In this document: piece by piece, positions 8,078 through 15,883 of the stretch
Numbering within the stretch: the first letter of the stretch is position 1
Layout: each line of letters opens with the position of its first letter
Assembly (NCBI GenBank): GCA_041485845.1
Contig: JBGPKH010000026.1
Coordinates: 1 to 29,407, forward strand
Source: OMOG01 sp041485845
GTDB lineage: Bacteria > Acidobacteriota > Terriglobia > Bryobacterales > Bryobacteraceae
Length of the DNA stretch: 29,407 nucleotides
Direction of reading: 5' to 3'
Translations under genes and position numbers: made by a program
Notes under the pieces: model-generated
What the model was told of the DNA's origin: nothing
Databases searched by the model: none
What the model saw: only the letters and a program-made list of their open reading frames with translations

Positions 8078-8596
8078 CTACGGGCCCTTGATGATGAGCT
8101 GGAACGGCGGTAAAACGCCGGCCTGACCGTTGGTACAAGCTATACGAGCGGTGATTGGATGGGCGCCTACCGGGAGACCCTTCGTGGAGAGATCTGCCTT
8201 CCAGCCGCTCTTTTCAAAATCGCGGCGGCCATACGCCGACGCGACATCGGGACGAGGTCTCGACATGGCTGCATTTGCTTTGGGCTGATTGTCAATCAGA
8301 ATTTCCACCCTGGCTACCTGCGCCCGAGATTCTGCGCAGCCAGCCCAGCCGGATACACGGAGATCGCCGCCTTCCACCACCGAGATCTCGGTTTTGCCAT
8401 CCAATGCGTCCAGAAAGCCGACCACCGGTTGTCCGGCGGGGATCATGAGCTGCGTTGGACCGGGCGAACCGGGAGCCGGAGCCTGCGCCGCGGGAGAGTT
8501 GCTGCCGTTGAAGCGATGCCCTACGAAAAACCCCAGGAGAAAAGCTGCGACAACCATGATCGGACTGAGAATCCGCAGAGAGAATAGTGACCGCAT
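8078..8596 (-). CDS. Membrane-anchored hypothetical protein
   Basis: The protein has 172 residues. One hydrophobic helix at about 10-26 (LSPIMVVAAFLLGFFVGHRF) anchors it, with a Pro/Ala/Ser-rich stalk at 30-48. The rest (about 55-172) is a single beta-rich domain with ISVVEGGDLRVSGWAGC, ARVEILIDNQ and RPDVASAYGRRDFEKSGWKADL, which reads like an Ig-like module exposed outside the membrane. Two cysteines (in GWAGC and IACTNG) could pair. It converges with wecB, 69 nt apart, and lies among polysaccharide genes, so a cell-surface role is plausible. I cannot name a family or a function. Confidence 0.7.
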   Translation of the reverse strand: MRSLFSLRILSPIMVVAAFLLGFFVGHRFNGSNSPAAQAPAPGSPGPTQLMIPAGQPVVGFLDALDGKTEISVVEGGDLRVSGWAGCAESRAQVARVEILIDNQPKANAAMSRPRPDVASAYGRRDFEKSGWKADLSTKGLPVGAHPITARIACTNGQAGVLPPFQLIIKGP

Positions 8597-8675
8597 AACG
8601 ATGTTTTGAGAGACTCCAGTTTAACCGATGATGTTGTCGCGGGTTGCGCTCCCGGATCGGAGCAGGACCAGAGTT

Positions 8676-8727
8676 TCAGTACGGGTCAGTACGGGCCAGG
8701 CGGGGCCAGGGGGCCAGGCCGGCCAGG
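8676..8727. repeat. Short direct repeats upstream of a methyltransferase promoter
   Basis: TCAGTACGGG occurs twice in perfect tandem (8676-8685, 8686-8695), followed by four copies of GGCCAGG starting at 8694, 8704, 8712 and 8721. The set ends 8 nt before the -35 box of the promoter at 8736-8765. It could be a regulator-binding array or simple slippage products. Confidence 0.6.
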
Positions 8728-8735
8728 CTGTTGGA

Positions 8736-8765
8736 TTGACGTTCGTTCGAAAAATCACATAGAAT
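8736..8765 (+). promoter_or_regulatory. Sigma-70-type promoter
   Basis: TTGACG (8736-8741) and TAGAAT (8760-8765) are separated by 18 nt, the best sigma-70-like match noticed in the window. Transcription should start near 8772, only 4 nt before the TTG start of the following methyltransferase gene. Confidence 0.6.
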
Positions 8766-8775
8766 AAGCCGAGCT

Positions 8776-9831
8776 TTGCGCCTCCCTAACGGAAATTTAC
8801 TAGCTGATTGTCGCCGGTGGTTTACGACGGTTGCGAAAGCCGGGACCGGCCTTGTCGCCAGGCAGATCGTCAGAACACCGGAGCCTCCGCCCGTCCCTCC
8901 TCGATCCCCCAACGGAGAAAGCGTATCCCCTGCCCCGCGTATCGCGGAAGTAACTTCGGAAGTCGAGCACTGGAACGAAATCGAACGGCAAGCCCGCAGC
9001 GGCGGCGACCGGCTGTTTTGGCTGCAGCAGCCACGTGTGGGGAGACATTACCTCGAGAAATCCCTGATCGACGGGATGACCTGGCAGAGCTGGCTTCCCA
9101 GGCTCCTCGGCCGCCCCGCCGACTCGGCCTTGGAACTCGGCTGCGGCAATGGTGAGGCACTGGCAAGCCTGTTGCGTCTCCCCACCGCACGCAAGCTGGT
9201 GGGTATCGATCTGGACGAGACGCGGTTTGCGGCTGCCACACAGGCACTGGGAGAGGCCGGGAAGAATGTCAGTTTTCGGGCGGCGGACATCAATCACATC
9301 CAGTTGGAAGAATCCTCGTACGAGGTGATTTATGCCATTCAGGCCTTCCACCATTTCGAAAACCTCGAGCACATTTTTGCCGAAATCTATCGGGCGCTGC
9401 GTCCTGGCGGGTTCTGCATTCTGGATGAGTACGTCGGGCCGGCGCGATTTCAATGGACCGATATGCAACTGGATCTCACCGCGAAAATACTCGGATTGAT
9501 GCCGCGGCACCTGCGGATGTATCGGCAGGGAGCGGAAAAGCTGGCGGAGGGAAGAAGTTCGGTTGAAGACGTCGTTCGCGTATGTCCCAGCGAATCCATC
9601 CGCTCGAACGAGATCGTGCCTCTATTCCATAAGACCTTCGACGTGCTCCACCACAAAAACCTGGGCGGCACGATTCAGCACCTGTTGTACTCGGGCATCG
9701 TCCACAATTTCCCGGACGACGACCCCGCGACGGATCGTCTCATCGATTGCGTGGACGGACTCGAGCAGACCTTCATTGAGAACGGAGTCCTTCCGTCGGA
9801 CTTCGTCCTGATGATCGGCAGGAAGAACTGA
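8776..9831 (+). CDS. SAM-dependent class I methyltransferase
   Basis: The frame gives up to 351 residues. A class I Rossmann methyltransferase domain spans about 110-260: motif I ALELGCGNGEA (118-128), VGIDLDETRF as motif II with the SAM-ribose acidic residue, RAADINHIQLEESSYEVIYAIQAFHHFEN, and RALRPGGFCILDEYVG. The C-terminal 100 residues are helical and may hold the acceptor site. The substrate is unknown; in this position it probably methylates a sugar or lipid-linked intermediate. The start is uncertain: TTG at 8776 fits the promoter at 8736-8765, and there is no in-frame ATG until well inside the domain (residue 101). The first 55 residues are Pro-rich and may be a poorly structured extension. 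Confidence 0.85.
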   Translation: MRLPNGNLLADCRRWFTTVAKAGTGLVARQIVRTPEPPPVPPRSPNGESVSPAPRIAEVTSEVEHWNEIERQARSGGDRLFWLQQPRVGRHYLEKSLIDGMTWQSWLPRLLGRPADSALELGCGNGEALASLLRLPTARKLVGIDLDETRFAAATQALGEAGKNVSFRAADINHIQLEESSYEVIYAIQAFHHFENLEHIFAEIYRALRPGGFCILDEYVGPARFQWTDMQLDLTAKILGLMPRHLRMYRQGAEKLAEGRSSVEDVVRVCPSESIRSNEIVPLFHKTFDVLHHKNLGGTIQHLLYSGIVHNFPDDDPATDRLIDCVDGLEQTFIENGVLPSDFVLMIGRKN

Positions 9832-10002
9832 AGCGATTCCGGCGGCGCTGCGTTGCTTATCGATAGTGACCCGACCGGTGGCAGGACAAATCGTCTTTCA
9901 CGATGCGTCGATGAAGGTCAGGCGCAGTGTGCTCCGAAGTTTGCCATCACCCGGTCCGTGCGACCAGTGCTTGCCGAAGAGCGACTCGAGGTTTGCTAAA
10001 AG

Positions 10003-10229
10003 GGAGGGGGCTCCACCGCTCGGCAAGCCGGTGCTCGTGATGCGAGAAAACACCGACCGCCCGGAGGCGGCGGAAGCCTGCACGGTGAAACTGGTCGACA
10101 CGGACCCGCGGAAAATCACCGGCGAAGCGGTGCGGCTCCTCGACGAGCAGGAGTATCAACGCACGTCCCGCATTCACAATCGCTATGGGGATGGCCACGC
10201 CAGCGAATGCATCACTGGCGCGATCGAGG
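10003..10229 (+). pseudogene. Duplicated 3' fragment of wecB
   Basis: Bases 10018-10229 align to 7786-8000 of wecB along their whole length with one 3-nt deletion; both encode LGKPVLVMRE, VKLV and DPRKITGEA. Similarity fades in the 15 nt before this and stops right after CGATCGAGG. Only the last fifth of the epimerase is present (residues about 294-366), without any catalytic acid, so it cannot be an active enzyme. An open frame runs from 9866 to 10291 through it, but its first 45 residues match nothing in wecB. The deletion and substitutions keep the frame, so the copy is either young or its frame survives by chance. Confidence 0.85.
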
Positions 10230-10254
10230 TATACTTCTGGCACTTGTCATCGTG

Positions 10255-10282
10255 CTCCGCGACACTCCGCGACCTCCGCGAC
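10255..10282. repeat. Three copies of CTCCGCGAC
   Basis: CTCCGCGAC occurs at 10255, 10265 and 10274, the first two separated by one base. It lies just after the wecB fragment and before the next gene. It looks like slippage; no function is proposed. Confidence 0.5.
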
Positions 10283-10322
10283 CAGTTGTAATCGACATGA
10301 GCGCAGTTGGTTGATATGATTG

Positions 10323-10856
10323 ATGTCGGTCGCAATGCTCTCGATCGGTTCGCATCGCCGTTGGGTCAGTTCCACCTATTTTGTGGCGATAACGGTTCTG
10401 GCGGCTTTCATAATCATCGGCGCTCAGGGGATTCTGGCGTTCGTTCAAACCAACCCGTGGAATGCCCCGCTCGATCCGGATGTTACCACCGATCAGTTCC
10501 TGGGCATCTTGAGTCTGACTCATCCCGGAGTGCGCGTGGAACAGGCCCTGCGGTCCTTTGCCAAAGATCAGGCACTCCTGTTTGTCGCTCCCGCCAAGGA
10601 GCCGTTCACAATGCAAGTGTATTATACGATCCAATATCTGGCGTATCCCAGGCCGGTGGCCGCCGTAATATGCGCCGAACCCGGAAATGGCCCGTCGACT
10701 ACGGTTAAAGAGAGCGCGGCTCCCGCCGGCATCGCCGGTCTGATCTTCTTCGAAGTGAGTCCGGGGCCACGGGCAGGCGGCGGGACGGCGGTAGGCGCGA
10801 AAATGCATGTGACCCCCTACACTGGTATGGACCCATGGCAGTCATTCTGTCCCTAG
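10323..10856 (+). CDS. Small membrane-anchored protein preceding a GT-C gene
   Basis: About 177 residues. A single hydrophobic helix lies near 18-39 (STYFVAITVLAAFIIIGAQGILAFV); the remainder is probably periplasmic, with DQFLGILSLTHPGVRVEQALRSF, and QVYYTIQYLAYPRPVAAVICAEPG resembling the loops that bind or present a substrate in sugar-transfer machinery. I do not recognise the family. It overlaps the following GT-C-type gene by 22 nt, so the two are very likely translated together and may work as partners. The ATG at 10323 is used; TTG at 10320 and ATG at 10335 are alternatives. Confidence 0.65.
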   Translation: MSVAMLSIGSHRRWVSSTYFVAITVLAAFIIIGAQGILAFVQTNPWNAPLDPDVTTDQFLGILSLTHPGVRVEQALRSFAKDQALLFVAPAKEPFTMQVYYTIQYLAYPRPVAAVICAEPGNGPSTTVKESAAPAGIAGLIFFEVSPGPRAGGGTAVGAKMHVTPYTGMDPWQSFCP

Positions 10857-12952
10857 CCGGGCTCGGGATCGCTTTTTTGGCCGGGCTGGGGGTAATTTAC
10901 CTGCTGTGTCCGCGCCTCTCCGGACTTCGCCCGGCAGAAGTCTGCGGGACGGCCATGATCCTTGGAGCGGGCATAGTGGCTATCCTTTCCTTCTGGTTGG
11001 GATTCTTCCTGCCGGGCCTGTTGCTGCGTGCGACGGTTGTTCTAGTGTGCCTCGCGCTTCCGATTGTTGCGTGGAAGCGGCACAAGGAGGCATCGTGGAA
11101 GTTTTCCAAGCCGCGAGTTAGCGCCTCCGGGGTCATATTGGCCGCCCTGGTGGCGTGTCAGCTCTATTTTGTAACCTGGTTTTCTCTGCGTCGGGCCCAT
11201 TTGGGATGGGACGGTCTGTTCAACTGGGAAGCCAAAGCCAGGATCGCCTTTCTCAACCATGGTGCGATCCCAATGCAGTACTTCAGGAGCGGTTATGATG
11301 TGTTCCACGTTCGCTATCCACCTCTAGTACCGATTCTGGAAGTGTGGATGTATGGATTTCTCGGCCGGGCCGACCAGAGCATGGCTAAGTTGATCGGGCC
11401 CTATTTCTACCTGGCCGCGGCACTACTTCTGACCGGCTACGCGATGCGAGAGACCAATCGACGGCTGACCGCAATCGTTGCATTCCTGTTCTTTGCGCTG
11501 GCGCCGAAGCTGGCGCTGAGTGAAGGAAGCGCGTCGTCCGGTTATGCCGATTTTCCGCTCGGGGCGATCTACCTGTGTGCGGTCGTTCACTGCATGGGAT
11601 ATGGACGTAGCGGTTCTTTGGAGTCGGCGCGCCTCGCGGGTGCGGCTGCGGTGCTGCTCCCATTCACTAAATCGGAAGGCGCTCTGCTGTTGCTATGTCT
11701 GGCAACCGCCGTGGTCCCCGCAGTTGTTGCGAAACGAGACTGGAAGGCCGGAGCGTGGATGATCGTGCCCGGAGTTTCACTGTTCCTAGGCTGGACGCTA
11801 TTTCTCGCGTTGGCCGGCGCACCCCGTGAAACCACCTTCCTGCCGGTCACTCCTGGTGTTTTCATGGCTCACCTCAGCAGGGCTCGCCCACTCTTGTCAT
11901 GGACCCTGGAAGAGCTCACTTTCTGGAGTCGCTGGAGCCTGCTGTGGCCCATTACGGCGGCGGCGCTGGCCTACCTGATCGCGCGCACGCGACGGTCATA
12001 CTGGTATCCATGGACGGCAGCCGTGTGCATGCCTCTGATCCTGTATCCGTTCATCTTCTTTTTTAGCGCATGGGATCTGGCACCACATGTCGGATCGAGT
12101 CTCCACCGACTGCTCGTGCATGTGGCGCCGACGGCGACTTTGATGATCGGACTGGTGTACGGAATCGTGCTGGACGCCGGGAAGAGCGGCCGTAGCCGAT
12201 GGTGGAACGGTGTTCAAGCCGTTCAGGTGCTTCCAACCGAACGAGTGGAGGCATTATTGAGGGAGGCCGCGGAGGTACTTCAGCCGACCGGGATTACACT
12301 CCAGGACCTGCAACAGGCGTACCGCGACGTGGCGGCCGAAGAACTGATGAAAGAAGCGGCGGCCCTCCTTCGACCTACAGCCGAGAATTCCGCGCAGAGA
12401 AACGGCGATGCGGAGAATCCCGCGGAGGCACAGCAAGACTCGACGGCGCAGAAGGAGCCGAGATCACCAAAAAGGCTCGGCGCCCTTGCCGCCGCAGGCG
12501 TTTTGGTGTTGGTGATTCTCCTTGTAATCTGGTTTACACCATTTCGCCGGCCAACCATCCGCCTTCGACTGACGCTGCCGGGAAAGGACTACGGCGCCAC
12601 CGAACCGATTCTGCAGTTGGGACGAGCGTCGGCTGCGGCCGACGCTCTCGGTGTAAAGTATATCTCCGCCGGTCGGATATCGCTTCTCTACGATCACTGG
12701 GGCGCTCCACCTTGCGAGAGCCCGCCGGAACCGGTCTACGCGGATGGCCCGCATCTCATTGAGTTTCGGATCAATTCCGACGGTCGAAGCACGTCCGTTC
12801 TCCTGGATGGAAGCCGCGTCTTGAATTGTGCGGGACTCTATAGCCAGGACCTAAGCACGCGTGTCTTGGGAAAAAACACCCTGGGATTTACGACCATGCG
12901 ATCCGAATTCTCAGGCAGGCTTGAGTTGGTTTCGGACCACGGCGGCCAGTAG
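10835..12952 (+). CDS. Polytopic GT-C-type glycosyltransferase with C-terminal extracytoplasmic domain
   Basis: The 705-residue protein has roughly a dozen membrane helices from residue 3 to 446. The first large loop holds LGWDGLFNWEAKARI (about 123-137), with Asp126 in the place where GT-C enzymes keep their catalytic acidic residue, followed by RYPPLVPILEVW. It would use a polyprenyl-phosphate sugar on the outer face of the membrane. Residues 460-546 are hydrophilic, with amphipathic helices. A last helix at 547-568 leads to a beta-rich domain (573-705) that is about 80% identical by eye to the end of the oppositely oriented gene at 13760-15877. The start overlaps the preceding gene. Substrate and family are not certain. 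Confidence 0.75.
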   Translation: MAVILSLAGLGIAFLAGLGVIYLLCPRLSGLRPAEVCGTAMILGAGIVAILSFWLGFFLPGLLLRATVVLVCLALPIVAWKRHKEASWKFSKPRVSASGVILAALVACQLYFVTWFSLRRAHLGWDGLFNWEAKARIAFLNHGAIPMQYFRSGYDVFHVRYPPLVPILEVWMYGFLGRADQSMAKLIGPYFYLAAALLLTGYAMRETNRRLTAIVAFLFFALAPKLALSEGSASSGYADFPLGAIYLCAVVHCMGYGRSGSLESARLAGAAAVLLPFTKSEGALLLLCLATAVVPAVVAKRDWKAGAWMIVPGVSLFLGWTLFLALAGAPRETTFLPVTPGVFMAHLSRARPLLSWTLEELTFWSRWSLLWPITAAALAYLIARTRRSYWYPWTAAVCMPLILYPFIFFFSAWDLAPHVGSSLHRLLVHVAPTATLMIGLVYGIVLDAGKSGRSRWWNGVQAVQVLPTERVEALLREAAEVLQPTGITLQDLQQAYRDVAAEELMKEAAALLRPTAENSAQRNGDAENPAEAQQDSTAQKEPRSPKRLGALAAAGVLVLVILLVIWFTPFRRPTIRLRLTLPGKDYGATEPILQLGRASAAADALGVKYISAGRISLLYDHWGAPPCESPPEPVYADGPHLIEFRINSDGRSTSVLLDGSRVLNCAGLYSQDLSTRVLGKNTLGFTTMRSEFSGRLELVSDHGGQ
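12551..12949 (+). repeat. Inverted repeat copy 1: shared C-terminal domain of the GT-C genes
   Basis: This 0.4-kb stretch codes for the PTIRLRLTLP...LELVS domain and has a closely similar copy in reverse orientation at 13763-14164. The two copies are separated by the small methyltransferase gene. The similarity covers the domain and fades in the upstream membrane helix. Confidence 0.8.
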
Positions 12953-12976
12953 TCGCGGATCCCGAAACCGGCGCTA

Positions 12977-13663
12977 CTACCGCGCGTGGTCCATCCGCCC
13001 GAATGCAACCAGATTCGACGGAACGCCATAGAGTGAGACCACCTTTACAGTAACATCGGAATCCGGCCGAAAGAAACCGCGGAACGATCCAGCGGTGAGT
13101 ATATTCAGATTTTCTTCTTTCGCCCAGTATCGATACCGCGTGCGGCGCAGGAGGGCGCGATGGAGCGGAGTTGGGAGATAATGCAGCAGCGGTAAGCCGG
13201 TGTGGTGCTCCACCGGGAACCAACGATTCGGAGTGGTGATGAAGAAGGCGCGGCCCACGCGGCAGAGTTCCGCGACAAAAGATCGTTGCGCCACACGGCT
13301 GCCGGTATGTTCCAAGACTGCATTGCTAAACACGAGGTCGAACTGCCAATCCGCGAAAGGCAAACGTTCGCCGGGCTTCACCATCTGAAAACTCAGCCCC
13401 GGGAACTTCCGCGCGAGATACGACGCGTCCTCTGTACCTACGCACGTGATCTGGCCCGGCCAAGGGTACAGAAATTCAAAGAAATTCGATTCCTGAAAGG
13501 AACTGTCGCTGGTCACACCAACGTCGAGGACCCGAGTGTGGGGTCCGGGCCGGTACCAGCGAAAGAAAATATCGAACATCTTCTTGCGGACGTGTGCAGA
13601 CAGCCGCGAGGCCAGCGGCACGCCGCCCGAGTGCTGGTAATAGACTGAGGGCTTTGGATTCAT
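12977..13663 (-). CDS. SAM-dependent methyltransferase, small
   Basis: A 228-residue class I methyltransferase. Motif I is divergent: RVLDVGVTSDSSF at 44-56 instead of the usual GxGxG. The rest is normal: TCVGTEDA at 73-80, a LPFADWQFDLVFSNAVLEHTG segment at 101-121 and RAFFITTPNRWFPVEHHT at 138-155. The set resembles methyltransferase-11 proteins common in O-antigen and capsule clusters. The start at 13663 (MNPKPSVYYQ) is preferred over 13693, because TATACG at 13674-13679 would place the transcription start about 4 nt upstream of it. It lies between the two GT-C genes that share a C-terminal domain, convergent with the first and co-directional with the second. Confidence 0.82.
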   Translation of the reverse strand: MNPKPSVYYQHSGGVPLASRLSAHVRKKMFDIFFRWYRPGPHTRVLDVGVTSDSSFQESNFFEFLYPWPGQITCVGTEDASYLARKFPGLSFQMVKPGERLPFADWQFDLVFSNAVLEHTGSRVAQRSFVAELCRVGRAFFITTPNRWFPVEHHTGLPLLHYLPTPLHRALLRRTRYRYWAKEENLNILTAGSFRGFFRPDSDVTVKVVSLYGVPSNLVAFGRMDHAR

Positions 13664-13673
13664 TTTTGCGAAC

Positions 13674-13703
13674 CGTATATCACTTGGTATCACTGTATGT
13701 CGT
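13674..13703 (-). promoter_or_regulatory. Candidate promoter of the small methyltransferase gene
   Basis: On the minus strand ACGACA (13703-13698) and TATACG (13679-13674) are 18 nt apart. Transcription would start near 13667, 4 nt before the ATG at 13663. No Shine-Dalgarno is visible. Confidence 0.4.
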
Positions 13704-13759
13704 TGCGCAAAGTCTTACGCCAAGATTCCGGTCACCAACACTTGCCGGGAATCGGCCGG

Positions 13760-15877
13760 TTACTGCCGGCGGCCCCTGGCCGAAACCAACTCGAGGCTGC
13801 CGGAGAATTCGGGCCGCATGGTTGTAAATCCTAGGGTGTTCTTTCCCAGGACACGCGTGTTTAAGTCCTCGCTATAGATCCCCGCACAATTCAAAACGCG
13901 GCTTCCATCCAGGAGAACCGACGTGCTTCGACCGTCGGAATTGATCCGAAACTCGACGAGATGCAAACGACCCGGGCGGATGGATTGCGGTGGACTCTCG
14001 CAGGGCGGAGCGCCCCAATGATCGTAGAGAAGCGCTATGCGATCGACGGAAAAATACCTGACACCGAGAGCGTCGGCGGCGGCGGGAGCTTGTCCCAACT
14101 GCAGTAAGGGTTCCGTGGCGCCGGCGGCCTTTTCGGGCAGCGTCAGCCGAAGACGGATGGTTGGCCCGGGGAACGGCTTGAGCAGCGGCCAGATGATAAT
14201 GAAGATAATACCGAGGACCAGCACTCCAACAGGCACGAGAATGCGGCGAGAGAGCATGAGCCGCATTACATTCGGGCCCAGCCCCGATGAGCCCGCCGGT
14301 GTCTTTATATCCGGGGACGAAGCCCTTCTCAAGAGTCCGTACCCGGCTGTGATCAGCAAGAGCGGCCCGGCGACGCCGGACAGCAAAAGCAGCACCCAGA
14401 TTTGGCGCTGCGTCCCTGACAGCGGTATTCCCCAAGTCCGGACGAGCATAGGCTGCGGTTGCGACCACTCTCTCAAGTCGATAGTCTTCGCCGGCGGTAC
14501 GTCCTTGGGACGCTCATACATCCATTGGTGTTCCGGTGTCCACGGAACAGGACCCGCGGGGTGCCTCCACCAGATGGTGAACAGGCGCGCGTTAAACCAC
14601 ACGTGGTTCCACCTCGGGTCACCTACCAATTCTTCCTCGCTGTTCTGGCCGGCCTTCATGGTAGCGAAGTGCATGTTGCCGTAGTAATAGTAGGCCCCCA
14701 GGAAGGAAACGACAACCCCAAGAGCCAGCAGCGGGATTAACATAGCGTCGCGGCGCAGGCAGAATTGTTGCCGGCTGGCGGCAATCAGAAGCAGCAGTGG
14801 AGCCACGCAGATGTACAGGTAGCGAGGGCCCCACAGTTCGTCTGCAAAGAAGCGCAAAGCGGCGAACCCCGAAACAGTGCCCCCCACGACCAGCAGAACG
14901 AAAGTAGTCAGGTCGCGGCGCGTTCGCCATGCCTTTGGAACCGCATACAAACTCAGTAGGGTTGGTGGCGCGTACAGAAGCAAGCCCTTCGTGGGGGAAC
15001 CGAACATGCCAATTACGTTTCCCAGGTACTGAAACATGCTGTCGGCCATGAGGGGCTTCAACATATCCCAGGACGAGACTCCCAAGGCGGTCCAATACCG
15101 GGACTTGACGGCCGCACACAGTACCAACATCGAACCGATCACCGAAAGCGCCGCAACTGCGAATCGAAGCCGTCCCCGCCAAGCCTCTCGGAACTGGACA
15201 TAAATTAGATATGCAATGGCCGGGGACAGCACCACGCCAGTGGATTTCACACTCACTGCCAGGGCACAGCACAGGCCAAACAGGAGCGCCCCAGGAAAAG
15301 AGCGGATGGCACGGCATTCCAGCGCCCAGTACCCAGCCAGCATGAGAAACAGCGACTGCTTGGTCTCCAACCCTAGGTAGGCATAGGGCCAGAGCATGGT
15401 CCCAAACGCGCCGGCTATAGTTAGGAGAAATGCCAAGCTGGGTGAAGTCAGCTTCTGAAGCCAGACAAACAGGATCGTGACCAAGAGCGCCGTCTCGAGG
15501 ACTGGATCTAAAGACAGAACAAAATCCTCGGAAACAATCCGCCTCCCGATCACCAGAAACGGGAGATCCAAAACCCCCGGCAGAGGCCCGTTCCGTGTCC
15601 ATAGAATTGGCGGAGTCGGATGCCCTGAGAAGCGAGCCTCAACAATGGCCAACATGCTGTCCCCGGAGCGTTTTTCCTCGTCGACATAGCCCATGCCCAT
15701 GGTTGTCCCCGGCGTCAGGGCCGCGTAGGTGGCGAACACCCCAAAGAAAACCATTCCTATGACAGCGCGATTCATTCTAGTATTGGAGACAGTATGGGTC
15801 TGCCTGAGATGAAAACTGAGCTTAGCATATCCGTTCACCGCGAGCAGTTTCCCGGCTGGCAACCGATGGCGACGCAT
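13760..15877 (-). CDS. Polytopic GT-C-type membrane protein with C-terminal extracytoplasmic domain
   Basis: The frame gives 705 residues with many membrane helices between about 36 and 440, including MNRAVIGMVFFGVFATYAAL and ALLFGLCCALAVSVKSTGVVLSPAIAYLIY. The first outer loop (GTTMGMGYVDEEKRSGDSMLAIVEARF) has acidic residues suited to GT-C chemistry, but I see no diagnostic motif. A late helix near 543-566 leads to the beta-rich domain at 572-705 that it shares with the gene at 10835-12952; the membrane parts of the two proteins are much less alike. The start at 15877 lies 6 nt after the upstream stop with GAGGG just before it; ATG at 15775 (MNRAVIGM) would remove 34 polar residues and is a serious alternative. 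Confidence 0.75.
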   Translation of the reverse strand: MRRHRLPAGKLLAVNGYAKLSFHLRQTHTVSNTRMNRAVIGMVFFGVFATYAALTPGTTMGMGYVDEEKRSGDSMLAIVEARFSGHPTPPILWTRNGPLPGVLDLPFLVIGRRIVSEDFVLSLDPVLETALLVTILFVWLQKLTSPSLAFLLTIAGAFGTMLWPYAYLGLETKQSLFLMLAGYWALECRAIRSFPGALLFGLCCALAVSVKSTGVVLSPAIAYLIYVQFREAWRGRLRFAVAALSVIGSMLVLCAAVKSRYWTALGVSSWDMLKPLMADSMFQYLGNVIGMFGSPTKGLLLYAPPTLLSLYAVPKAWRTRRDLTTFVLLVVGGTVSGFAALRFFADELWGPRYLYICVAPLLLLIAASRQQFCLRRDAMLIPLLALGVVVSFLGAYYYYGNMHFATMKAGQNSEEELVGDPRWNHVWFNARLFTIWWRHPAGPVPWTPEHQWMYERPKDVPPAKTIDLREWSQPQPMLVRTWGIPLSGTQRQIWVLLLLSGVAGPLLLITAGYGLLRRASSPDIKTPAGSSGLGPNVMRLMLSRRILVPVGVLVLGIIFIIIWPLLKPFPGPTIRLRLTLPEKAAGATEPLLQLGQAPAAADALGVRYFSVDRIALLYDHWGAPPCESPPQSIRPGRLHLVEFRINSDGRSTSVLLDGSRVLNCAGIYSEDLNTRVLGKNTLGFTTMRPEFSGSLELVSARGRRQ
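13763..14164 (-). repeat. Inverted repeat copy 2: shared C-terminal domain of the GT-C genes
   Basis: Reverse-oriented partner of 12551-12949. Amino-acid runs such as LLYDHWGAPPCESPP, EFRINSDGRSTSVLLDGSRV and RVLGKNTLGFTTMR are identical in both copies. Confidence 0.8.
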
Positions 15878-15883
15878 TAGCCC

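Noticed and set aside
9833..9844. GATTCCGGCGGC as an upstream remnant of the wecB copy
   Set aside because: The 12-nt identity to wecB is short for GC-rich DNA and is 160 nt away from the clear copy; chance cannot be excluded.
9866..10291. A separate 141-residue gene
   Set aside because: The central and C-terminal part is a copy of the wecB end without catalytic residues, and the front part matches nothing; treated as a pseudogene fragment.
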